Assembly: GCF_001413925.1 (NCBI RefSeq)
Contig: NZ_LBMJ01000001.1
Location: 2,148,001-2,212,000, forward strand
Length of the DNA stretch: 64,000 bases
Reading direction: 5' to 3'
Origin: Nonlabens sp. YIK11
Lineage (GTDB): Bacteria; Bacteroidota; Bacteroidia; Flavobacteriales; Flavobacteriaceae
Shown: positions 42,272-49,403 of the stretch, one piece after another
Layout: every line of letters starts with the position of its first letter
How positions within the stretch are numbered: the stretch's first letter is position 1
The notes under the pieces: model-generated
The model's database searches: none
What the model was told of the DNA's origin: nothing
What the model saw: the letters and a program-made list of their open reading frames with translations, nothing else
Program-made: the position numbers and the translations under genes

Positions 42272-43504
42272 TCACCCATTCATCGCCTCGATACGTTGCT
42301 CTAAACTTGGGTGTGAGTAGTGAAAAAAGACATAGGCCGGATGTGGTGTCAAATTGCTTAGGCTCGAACTGGAAAGCTTCTTGAGCGCATTGATCAATGG
42401 CAAACCTGCATAGGTTTCTTGGGCATAGTGGTCTGCCTGGTATTCAAACTTTCGCGAAAGCGAACTCATAATCAGACCTGTAATTCTAGAAATGGGTGCG
42501 TAGAGCAGTCCAAAAGCAACCAGACCTACATGAAAGGATGCCTGAGTCACGCCTAACGCCTGAGCCAATAAATCACTATCGACAAAAAGCGAAAACAACC
42601 ATAACGTCAATCCAGTAGTGATTGTGCTAGCCACAAGATTGTAGATGATGTGTTTCTTCTTGTAATGGCCTACCTCGTGAGCGAGGACGGCCACGATCTC
42701 TTCGTGAGAGAGCTTATCAATCAAGGTGTCGTAAAGCGTCACGCGCTTTTCGCTGCCAAAACCGCTGAAATAGGCATTTGCTTTGGTAGATCGCTTACTA
42801 CCATCGATGACAAATATTTTGTCGAGCTGGAATCCAACCGTTGCCGCATAATCGCTGATTTTATGTTTCAGCGGTCCTTCTTCCAGCGGTACTTGTTTGT
42901 TGAATAAGGGAACAAACAATCTCGCATAGAACATGTTCATTAACAGCGAAATCACAAAAACCAAAATCCAGACGTACCACCAGAAATCATCGCCAGCCCA
43001 TTGATAGCACAAAATGACGATGGCCAGCAAACCGCCACCTAAAATCGCGGTAAGCAACCAGCCTTTTATCTTATCGATAATGAATGTTTTCTTTGTGGTC
43101 TTGTTGAAACCAAAACGCTCTTCTATCACAAAGGTGCCAAAATATGAGAACGGCAATGAGATCAACTCGCCAGCAATCGCAATGATCCCAAAGAAAACAA
43201 TGGCAATCAGAATGTCATTATCTGCCACAGATCGCGCCCAGGCATTTACAATGGCAAAACCATCCAAAAACAGGAACATTATGGTTGCGACAAAGGAAAC
43301 AGTAGCCGATATGGTGCCAAATCTAAAATTGGTCTCTTTATATTCCTGCGAGCGATCATACTCTGCAGCATCATAGACATCGCTCACAACTTCAGGAATT
43401 GGCTTAGAATACCAGGTATAGTTAAGGTAACTCAAGGTGCGTTCCAATAGAAATTCAAAGCTCAGAATTCCTATAATGATGTAAAAAAGAGTTTGCGCAT
43501 CCAT
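42272..43504 (-). CDS. M48 Ste24-type membrane metallopeptidase
   Basis: A 410-residue protein of the CAAX prenyl protease 1 type with several membrane helices. The zinc motif is HEVGH in VAVLAHEVGHYKKKH, and the third ligand follows in FEYQADHYAQE. SKRSTKANAYFSGFG is a conserved Ste24 segment. In bacteria, which lack CAAX proteins, it probably takes part in membrane protein quality control. A palindrome variant (42447-42462) is read as LSRK right before the EYQAD motif. Its ATG lies 4 nt after a TACCTTTG box. Confidence 0.94.
   Translation of the reverse strand: MDAQTLFYIIIGILSFEFLLERTLSYLNYTWYSKPIPEVVSDVYDAAEYDRSQEYKETNFRFGTISATVSFVATIMFLFLDGFAIVNAWARSVADNDILIAIVFFGIIAIAGELISLPFSYFGTFVIEERFGFNKTTKKTFIIDKIKGWLLTAILGGGLLAIVILCYQWAGDDFWWYVWILVFVISLLMNMFYARLFVPLFNKQVPLEEGPLKHKISDYAATVGFQLDKIFVIDGSKRSTKANAYFSGFGSEKRVTLYDTLIDKLSHEEIVAVLAHEVGHYKKKHIIYNLVASTITTGLTLWLFSLFVDSDLLAQALGVTQASFHVGLVAFGLLYAPISRITGLIMSSLSRKFEYQADHYAQETYAGLPLINALKKLSSSSLSNLTPHPAYVFFHYSHPSLEQRIEAMNG
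42447..42462. repeat. Palindrome copy 10, two mismatches
   Basis: Inside the M48 peptidase gene, first two bases AA instead of CG; read on minus as LSRK. Confidence 0.85.
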
Positions 43505-43508
43505 ATTA

Positions 43509-43516
43509 CAAAGGTA
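43509..43516 (-). promoter_or_regulatory. -7 box 4 nt before the M48 peptidase start
   Basis: CAAAGGTA on plus is TACCTTTG on minus. A TTTG on the minus strand lies 24 nt further upstream (43541-43544). Only 4 nt remain to the ATG, suggesting a leaderless mRNA. Confidence 0.55.
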
Positions 43517-43572
43517 GCTGGATCAAGATGTTTAATGTTACAAAATGCACAGGAGTTGTACACGATTCTCGG

Positions 43573-44385
43573 TTAAAAACCACGCTGGCGTCTCGCTTCA
43601 AAAAGTAGGATAGCTGCGCTCACACTTACATTCATACTATCAATGGCGCCACTCATGGGAATAATAATGTTAGTGGTGGCAGCATCTCGTAGCACTTGGG
43701 ATAAACCGGTAGCTTCTGTGCCTACCGCGATGGCTGCAGGCTTCTTAAAATCCACAAGGTCATAGCGTTCACTTGTTTGAAGGGTCGCCGCATACAGGTC
43801 AATCGATTTGCTTTGCAAAAATGCCACACATTCTGCAGCGGTAGCGATGACGGTAGGCATAGTAAAAATACAGCCTACACTGGATCGAATCACGTTGGGA
43901 TTAAACAAATCTGATATGGGGTCAACGATGATCACAGCATCAATTCCAGCAGCATCTGCCGTCCTTAACAGGGCACCTACGTTTCCTGGTTTTTCTGGTG
44001 ATTCTGCGATGAGAATCAATGGGTTGTCTGATAATGGTAAGTTGGATAGATTGGTTTTTTTCGCTTTCGCGAAAGCGATACAACCTTCCGTACCACTGCG
44101 GTAGGCAAGCTTTTCATAAACGTCCTGAGAGACGGCAATCAACTCCTCGTCGCCTTTTAAACCAAGATCTGCAATGACCTGGTCATTTGTAAAATCGTTG
44201 GAGCTATAAAGAATATCACCACAAATGAGCACTTTATTGATTTCAAAGCCGCCAGTAATGGCGAGACCTATTTCTCGTTGTCCTTCAATCAAGAAAAGAC
44301 CTTCTTTTTTGCGGGTCTTGCTCTTGCGCTGCAGTTGCTCTGCATGGCGTATGATGGCATTATGCGGGCTCGAGATGTATTTCAC
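43573..44385 (-). CDS. TrmH/SpoU-family RNA 2'-O-methyltransferase
   Basis: A 270-residue SPOUT methyltransferase. The N-terminal substrate-binding part has KSKTRKKEGLFLIEGQREI; the knot domain has ESPEKPGNVGALLRTADAAG (motif 1, N-x-G-A-x-x-R-T), VIRSSVGCIFTMP and the final IPMSGAIDSMNVSVSAAILLFE (core MNVSVSAA). It should methylate a ribose in rRNA or tRNA. GTG 44385 is chosen; a longer start at 44475 would overlap the divergent thioesterase gene and both promoters. AFAKA from the palindrome (44062-44077) lies in a linker between the two domains. Confidence 0.93.
   Translation of the reverse strand: MKYISSPHNAIIRHAEQLQRKSKTRKKEGLFLIEGQREIGLAITGGFEINKVLICGDILYSSNDFTNDQVIADLGLKGDEELIAVSQDVYEKLAYRSGTEGCIAFAKAKKTNLSNLPLSDNPLILIAESPEKPGNVGALLRTADAAGIDAVIIVDPISDLFNPNVIRSSVGCIFTMPTVIATAAECVAFLQSKSIDLYAATLQTSERYDLVDFKKPAAIAVGTEATGLSQVLRDAATTNIIIPMSGAIDSMNVSVSAAILLFEARRQRGF
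44062..44077. repeat. Palindrome copy 11, exact
   Basis: Inside the RNA methyltransferase gene, read on minus as AFAKA. Confidence 0.98.
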
Positions 44386-44403
44386 GTGGTAGGGTTGATG
44401 CGA

Positions 44404-44411
44404 CAAAGTTA
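44404..44411 (-). promoter_or_regulatory. -7 box for the RNA methyltransferase
   Basis: CAAAGTTA on plus is TAACTTTG on minus, 18 nt before GTG 44385. It supports that start over any further upstream. Confidence 0.5.
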
Positions 44412-44441
44412 ATGCAATATGTAATTGATTGTGGGTTTGCT

Positions 44442-44449
44442 TAATTTTG
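44442..44449 (+). promoter_or_regulatory. -7 box for the thioesterase
   Basis: TAATTTTG fits TAnnTTTG, 14 nt before the ATG at 44464. It excludes a TTG start at 44425. Confidence 0.5.
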
Positions 44450-44463
44450 AACAAACTAAAGTC

Positions 44464-44868
44464 ATGAATTTCCACACGCGCAAATGGATCAAACCAGAAG
44501 ATCTCAACCCTAACGGCACGCTATTCGGTGGTAGGTTGTTGGACTGGATTGATGAAGAAGCAGCCCTTTACACCATCATACAGTTTGAAAATTCTAGAGT
44601 GGTGACTAAGTATATGAGTGACATTGACTTTAAAGCCAGCGCCAAAACAGGCGACATCATTGAAATAGGTCTTGAGGTCAATTCCTTTGGGAAGACTTCC
44701 ATCAATCTGCATTGTGTGGTGCGCAATAAGATGACGTATGAAACCATCATCACCATCAAAACGATCATCCTTGTCAATCTGGATGAGAATGGAAAGCCAG
44801 CACCTCACGGTAAAACAGAAACCGAATATCAATCAGAACGCATGAAGCGTCGAGGTATAGGCGGATAA
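44464..44868 (+). CDS. Acyl-CoA thioesterase (hotdog fold)
   Basis: A 134-residue hotdog-fold thioesterase of the YciA/BACH type: LNPNGTLFGGRLLDWIDEEAAL holds the N-x-x-G-x-x-F-G-G substrate helix, VTKYMSDIDFKASAKTGDIIEIG the central strand. It should hydrolyse short or medium acyl-CoAs. ATG 44464 (MNFHTRKW) fits both the fold start and a promoter box. It is divergent from the RNA methyltransferase gene. Confidence 0.92.
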   Translation: MNFHTRKWIKPEDLNPNGTLFGGRLLDWIDEEAALYTIIQFENSRVVTKYMSDIDFKASAKTGDIIEIGLEVNSFGKTSINLHCVVRNKMTYETIITIKTIILVNLDENGKPAPHGKTETEYQSERMKRRGIGG

Positions 44869-44986
44869 TCTTGGGAATAGAGGAATAACAAACTATAAAT
44901 TCAGCTTGCAACTGAAAACGACGAACTCTTAAATAAGTTCTTTTGTGTCGTGAGTTTAGTCTTAATTCTAGATCTTATTTCAACGA

Positions 44987-45286
44987 TTAGGCTGCCTCTA
45001 AAGTTTCTGAACCATCGTTCAAATATTTATCCTTCATCCAGAATGTACCAAAAGGCACTACAGACATTAAGATCACTATAATCGTGTCCTTAAATTTCCA
45101 CTTGAGGATTTGAGCCACCACAATGGCAAGAACCACATAGCCTAAAAACAAAAAACCATGCGCCATTCCTACAATTTTGTTGGGCATTCCTATACCGCCT
45201 AGATATTTGAGTGGCATGGTCACAAAGAGGACCAAAAGGAATGAATAACCTTCTGCAATGGCTAGGTATCTAAAAATTTTAATCAT
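44987..45286 (-). CDS. DUF3817 membrane protein
   Basis: A 99-residue protein with three hydrophobic helices and the signature AIAEGYSFLLVLFVTMPLKYLG with MAHGFLFLGYV, which defines DUF3817. Some family members are fused to or neighbour transporters; the function is unknown. It overlaps the MscS gene by 8 bp and is probably co-transcribed from it. Confidence 0.87.
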   Translation of the reverse strand: MIKIFRYLAIAEGYSFLLVLFVTMPLKYLGGIGMPNKIVGMAHGFLFLGYVVLAIVVAQILKWKFKDTIIVILMSVVPFGTFWMKDKYLNDGSETLEAA

Positions 45287-46202
45287 CGCTGCTTTTTATT
45301 TCTTTCATGGACAAATTTAGTTCAGACTCACGACCATACAGCTTGATTTCCTGAATATCTGCCGGTAGATAGAATCCTTCTTGCATCAGGGCTTTTTTCA
45401 CATTGCCTATGACTCGACCTTTCGTTTGTGTAGCGACCCTACCATAATCTGTCGTATCTACCCAGAACATGACTTTTACGTTCACGGTACTTGTGGCTAG
45501 TTCGTCCTCTGCCACATAGCTTTGATGTTCCTCATTGGTTATTACTCTAGGGTCATCTTCAAGGGTTTTGAGAATAACCGCTTTGGCGAGATTGATATCA
45601 TCTTCGTAATCTAGCCCTACCATAAAATCCCAACGGAAGAATCCGTCTTCGGTATAATTGGTTACAGGTCTGGTAATGACATCACTATTAGGGATGTAGA
45701 CATCTTTACCGTCAAAGGTTTTGAGTTTTGTGTATCTAAATTCCAATGCTTTTACCTTCCCAAAATTGTCTCCAATCTCAACCGTATCATTAACATTAAA
45801 AGGTCTGTTGAAACTCAAGATGACTCCGGCGATAAAATTTTGACCTATGTCCTTGAATGCAAATCCCAATATCACGGCACTGGCTCCAGCAGTGGCAAAA
45901 ATCCCTGCACTCACGTTACCAAAACCGGCAGCTTGAAGTGACAAGACTATAAATGCAATGATCAACAATAACCGTATGGCTTGTCCCAGGAAACGGCTCA
46001 TTAAGGGATCTGCAGTTCTGGCTTTCACGCGTCTCGAGGTAAACCTACCTATATAACCAGCTATCAAAAATCCTAATATGATGATGATCAATCCTAGTCC
46101 TAAGCGTGGCAGCAACTCAACAAAATGGTTATAATAATTGCCCAAAGCGATGCTGATCTGCTCGCTAAAGGACTCTGCGTTTTCAATTTTTTCTTGGGTC
46201 AT
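45279..46202 (-). CDS. MscS-family mechanosensitive channel
   Basis: A 307-residue MscS-like channel with an N-terminal periplasmic/first-helix region, two more helices, and the pore/beta domain: AGASAVILGFAFKDIGQNFIAGVIL, then FNVNDTVEIGDNFGKVKALEFRYTKLKTFDGKDVYIPNSDV in parts (core IPNSDV). The C-terminal alpha-beta domain follows. It should act in hypo-osmotic shock. This is closer to standard MscS in length than the small channel at 18579. Confidence 0.93.
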   Translation of the reverse strand: MTQEKIENAESFSEQISIALGNYYNHFVELLPRLGLGLIIIILGFLIAGYIGRFTSRRVKARTADPLMSRFLGQAIRLLLIIAFIVLSLQAAGFGNVSAGIFATAGASAVILGFAFKDIGQNFIAGVILSFNRPFNVNDTVEIGDNFGKVKALEFRYTKLKTFDGKDVYIPNSDVITRPVTNYTEDGFFRWDFMVGLDYEDDINLAKAVILKTLEDDPRVITNEEHQSYVAEDELATSTVNVKVMFWVDTTDYGRVATQTKGRVIGNVKKALMQEGFYLPADIQEIKLYGRESELNLSMKEIKSSDD

Positions 46203-46288
46203 GATGCTGGATTTATGTAAAAATAGACTGTGTTTGAATGATAAGTGTTAAGCTTAGACAAAAGTCGATGCGGTCTGCCTTGCTGGTT

Positions 46289-46296
46289 TATTTTTG
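46289..46296 (+). promoter_or_regulatory. -7 box 4 nt before the FAD oxidoreductase
   Basis: TATTTTTG fits TAnnTTTG; four nt later comes ATG 46301, a leaderless arrangement. No -33 match was seen. Confidence 0.4.
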
Positions 46297-46300
46297 TAAG

Positions 46301-47548
46301 ATGCAAAATTCTCCAACCATAACCATCATAGGCGCAGGCGTGAGCGGTCTGTGCGCCGCCATTCACCTCAAGAATTCTGGGTACAACGCACAATTATATG
46401 ACGCTGCGGCTCATGTAGGTGGTCGTGTAGCGACAGACTACAAGGACGGTAACATACTCGATCATGGGTTCCAGGTATTGTTGGATTCCTACCCAGCAGC
46501 GCAGGAATTCTTGGATCTGGAATCTTTGGATCTTATCAAATTCTCACCAGGTGCCTACCTATTCACTGACGGTAAAAAATCAACCGTTGGAGATCCTACC
46601 AGAGATCCTAGTTTTCTATTCATGGTCGCTTTTTCAAAAGTTGGATTGATAAAAGACAAGTTGAAAATATTTACGCTTTCGCGAAAGCTGAAACAAAAAT
46701 CTCTTAAGGAAATCTTTGAGGCAAAGGAACAAACCACACTGGCTTACCTGCAAGAAGCTGGATTTTCAGAGAAGATCATTTCAAAATTCTTTAAACCATT
46801 CTATGCGGGAATCTTTCTGGAAGATGAGCTGCAAACCAGTAGCCGAATGTTTGAATTTGTATTCAAAATGTTCGCGCAGGGCAGTGCCACCTTATCTAAA
46901 AACGGAATTGCAGACATTCCAAAGCAGCTTGCAGAACAGTTGCCAAGTGAGCACATTCACCTTAACCAACCCGTATCTAGAGTAGTAGGTTCCCAAATCA
47001 CGCTAGCTGATGGATCAAAACTGGAATCTGATTACACGATCATAGCCACACAAGCCGATAGGCTGGTACCTAATCTTCCTATCTCAAACATGAAGTGGCA
47101 GGAGGTTACCGTGCTATACTTCAAAACGGAACATAAAGGTTTCGGCAAACCTATTATTGGACTGGTGAGCGCAAAAAACACGCTAAGTAATAATTTCCAT
47201 TTTTTGCAAGATGTGTTTGAAGGTCATGAAACAATGCTGAGCGTTTCTATTGTGAAGAGCCATGAATACGACATTAACGAACTGGCAGCGAGAGTGCGAA
47301 TGGAAATGAAGGAGCATTGTAAGATCGATGCTGGTGAATTGGTCCATTCTAAAACGATCCATAAAGCATTACCAGACTTGAAAAATCTTAATTACTCCAT
47401 GAATCCTACTGAAACACAGCTAACCCAAAACATATATCTAGCAGGTGATCAATTGAGTAATGGATCGCTCAATGCAGCAATGCTCAACGGTAAAGCTGCA
47501 GCACAAGCCGTGATCGATAAAATTGAAGGAAAAGTAGTGGTAGGCTAG
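46301..47548 (+). CDS. FAD-dependent amine-oxidase/desaturase-like oxidoreductase
   Basis: A 415-residue flavoprotein with the N-terminal dinucleotide motif IIGAGVSGLCAAIHL, the GGRVATDY segment typical of the amine oxidase/phytoene desaturase superfamily, and a C-terminal FAD-binding YLAGDQLSNGSLNAAMLNGKAAA. Substrate unknown; carotenoid genes are not near. A palindrome variant (46674-46689) is read as LSRK. ATG 46301 gives the usual short lead before the Rossmann strand; an earlier in-frame start at 46238 adds an unlikely extension. Confidence 0.9.
   Translation: MQNSPTITIIGAGVSGLCAAIHLKNSGYNAQLYDAAAHVGGRVATDYKDGNILDHGFQVLLDSYPAAQEFLDLESLDLIKFSPGAYLFTDGKKSTVGDPTRDPSFLFMVAFSKVGLIKDKLKIFTLSRKLKQKSLKEIFEAKEQTTLAYLQEAGFSEKIISKFFKPFYAGIFLEDELQTSSRMFEFVFKMFAQGSATLSKNGIADIPKQLAEQLPSEHIHLNQPVSRVVGSQITLADGSKLESDYTIIATQADRLVPNLPISNMKWQEVTVLYFKTEHKGFGKPIIGLVSAKNTLSNNFHFLQDVFEGHETMLSVSIVKSHEYDINELAARVRMEMKEHCKIDAGELVHSKTIHKALPDLKNLNYSMNPTETQLTQNIYLAGDQLSNGSLNAAMLNGKAAAQAVIDKIEGKVVVG
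46674..46689. repeat. Palindrome copy 12, one mismatch
   Basis: Inside the FAD oxidoreductase gene, last base T; read as LSRK. Confidence 0.9.
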
Positions 47549-47570
47549 AACTTCACGTGAGATCAAAAAA

Positions 47571-47608
47571 AAATCCAGAGCAAACTTTTAGGTCAGCTCT
47601 AGATTTTT
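47571..47608. terminator. Terminator between convergent genes
   Basis: AAATCCAGAGC and GCTCTAGATTT pair with one mismatch; A-run before and T-run after make it usable in both directions. Confidence 0.8.
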
Positions 47609-47626
47609 AGTTTTTAGAAGATCAAG

Positions 47627-48577
47627 CTATTTCTTGATCAGTCCTATTTCTACTAATCGCTGGTGTAAAAACTCACCTGCAGTGATGTCTTCATATTGTT
47701 TAGGGTGATCCTCATCGATACACTCTTCCAGACAATCCAATCTCATATCACTACGTGGATGTAAAAAGAACGGAATAGAGTAGCGGTGTGTATGCCACAA
47801 TTCTCTTGGTGGATTTACCACTCGGTGAATGGTAGATCGCAATTTATTGTTGGTGTGTCGTTGCAACATATCACCTACGTTGATCACTAATTCATCTTCT
47901 TGGGCGATGGCATCCAGCCACTCACCATCACGACGTTGTACTTGTAATCCAGGAGCGCTCGCGCCCATCAATAGGGTAATCAAATTGATATCACCATGAG
48001 CACCGGCGCGTACCGCATTTTCTGGTTCGCTGGTTATAGGTGGATAATGAATAGGTCTCAAAATAGAGTTACCATTACTAGCCCAGTGATCAAAGTAATT
48101 TTCTTGAAGTCCTATGTGCAGTGCCAAAGCTCTAAGTACATAAATACCGGTTTTCTCCAGCATTCTATAAGCTTCCATTCCTGTTTTGTTGAATTCGGGT
48201 AGTTCTTTGACTTTTACGTTATCCGGATAGGTTTCCGTAAGGTCTGCATCATCGCTAGGCTCTTGACCAAAATGCCAGAACTCCTTCAAATCACCTTCTT
48301 TTTTTCCTTTGGCATGTTCTTTCCCAAAAGAAACATATCCACGCTGGCCGCCTAATTCTGGACGCTCATAGGATTCCTTGGTTTCCACAGGCAGCTGAAA
48401 GAATTTTTCAACCTGTGCATATAATTTTTCTACCAACTCATCAGAAAGAAAGTGGTTCTTAAGCGCCACAAAACCTATCTCTTCATAGGCCTTTCCAATT
48501 TCATCAATAAATTTCTTTTTTCTCTCTGGATCATCGCTTAGGAAATCTGCAAGATCCACGCTAGGTATGTTGTTCAT
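47627..48577 (-). CDS. Isopenicillin N synthase-like 2-oxoglutarate/Fe(II) dioxygenase
   Basis: A 316-residue non-haem iron oxygenase. The N-terminal part is DIOX_N-like (PSVDLADFLSDDPERKKKF). The iron site is H and D of AGAHGDINLITLL and the later H in LRSTIHRVVNPP; the co-substrate arginine lies in HRYSIPFFLHP. The plant-like family includes oxygenases for hormones and natural products; in bacteria the substrates are mostly unknown. It precedes the PAP2 gene by only 9 bp against the direction of transcription, so the PAP2 gene is downstream. Confidence 0.92.
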   Translation of the reverse strand: MNNIPSVDLADFLSDDPERKKKFIDEIGKAYEEIGFVALKNHFLSDELVEKLYAQVEKFFQLPVETKESYERPELGGQRGYVSFGKEHAKGKKEGDLKEFWHFGQEPSDDADLTETYPDNVKVKELPEFNKTGMEAYRMLEKTGIYVLRALALHIGLQENYFDHWASNGNSILRPIHYPPITSEPENAVRAGAHGDINLITLLMGASAPGLQVQRRDGEWLDAIAQEDELVINVGDMLQRHTNNKLRSTIHRVVNPPRELWHTHRYSIPFFLHPRSDMRLDCLEECIDEDHPKQYEDITAGEFLHQRLVEIGLIKK

Positions 48578-48586
48578 CTTAAAATA

Positions 48587-49330
48587 TTAAAAAGTCAAAT
48601 TAAATCCTGCTCCAATTTTATTTTCAACCAATTGTGGTGAGAATGAAAACCTCACAGATTCGTTATCAATACTAGGTTTAAAGATAAGATTCTTTAGCTT
48701 TGGATAGGCATAATACACCAACTTAGTCAAAAACATTCCTATACCAGCGCCAGCAATTACATCGGTAAACCAGTGCTTATTATTATATAATCTCAAATAA
48801 GCCGTTGTTGTCGCGATGGAGTACGCACCTATGCTGTACCAATATGAAATATGCCCTAATTCCTGATGGGCAAACTCTGCCAACACAAATGCAAATGCCG
48901 TATGCCCAGAAGGAAAAGCGCTGTTTCCTAAACCGTCTGGCCTTTTTCTGCCTATAGTTCGTTTCATGGTTTTAACGCCTACATACATCAAACCTAAACT
49001 GGCTCCCAATTGTAAACTTCTATCAAGAACATTGTTTTTAGGTTCGACACCCATGAGGTCCAAACCATAAACCGCGATCCCAGGAACCAGATAGATATAG
49101 TCATCTATTGATGTTTGTTGGCCTTCTTTACTTAAAGAATTATTGAGATCGACATCCCATTTTTTAAAGGGCTCGTTATGTAGTCCATACATACCTATAG
49201 CAATCAGTGCTGCAGGAGCTATAAATCCGGTTAATTGAATCTCTGTTTTTGTAGAATCTATAATACTGTCTTTCTGTGCATTGATTGTGACACAGAATGA
49301 AAGCAGGATAAAACATATTTTTTTGAACAT
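48587..49330 (-). CDS. PAP2-family membrane phosphatase
   Basis: A 247-residue protein with a signal peptide (ITINAQ-like: VTINAQ) and a PAP2 domain: KTMKRTIGRKRP, PSGHTAFAF and the last motif HWFTDVIAGAGIGMF with its catalytic histidine. It should dephosphorylate a lipid such as phosphatidate or undecaprenyl diphosphate at the periplasmic face. ATG 49330 is preferred because an earlier in-frame start at 49357 overlaps the -7 box at 49355-49362. Confidence 0.9.
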   Translation of the reverse strand: MFKKICFILLSFCVTINAQKDSIIDSTKTEIQLTGFIAPAALIAIGMYGLHNEPFKKWDVDLNNSLSKEGQQTSIDDYIYLVPGIAVYGLDLMGVEPKNNVLDRSLQLGASLGLMYVGVKTMKRTIGRKRPDGLGNSAFPSGHTAFAFVLAEFAHQELGHISYWYSIGAYSIATTTAYLRLYNNKHWFTDVIAGAGIGMFLTKLVYYAYPKLKNLIFKPSIDNESVRFSFSPQLVENKIGAGFNLTF

Positions 49331-49354
49331 GATGGACGCTCTGTAAATTCTATA

Positions 49355-49362
49355 CAAACATA
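49355..49362 (-). promoter_or_regulatory. -7 box for the PAP2 gene
   Basis: CAAACATA on plus is TATGTTTG on minus, 24 nt before ATG 49330. It is back-to-back with the box for the E1 gene. Confidence 0.5.
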
Positions 49363-49373
49363 TAAGTTTATCC

Positions 49374-49381
49374 TACATTTG
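49374..49381 (+). promoter_or_regulatory. -7 box for the fused E1 gene
   Basis: TACATTTG fits TAnnTTTG, 22 nt before the ATG at 49404. Confidence 0.5.
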
Positions 49382-49403
49382 GATACTTGCAAAACTAATT
49401 AAG

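Noticed and set aside
43573..44475. Longer N-terminus for the RNA methyltransferase
   Set aside because: It would overlap the divergent thioesterase gene and both -7 boxes; GTG 44385 matches the family start.
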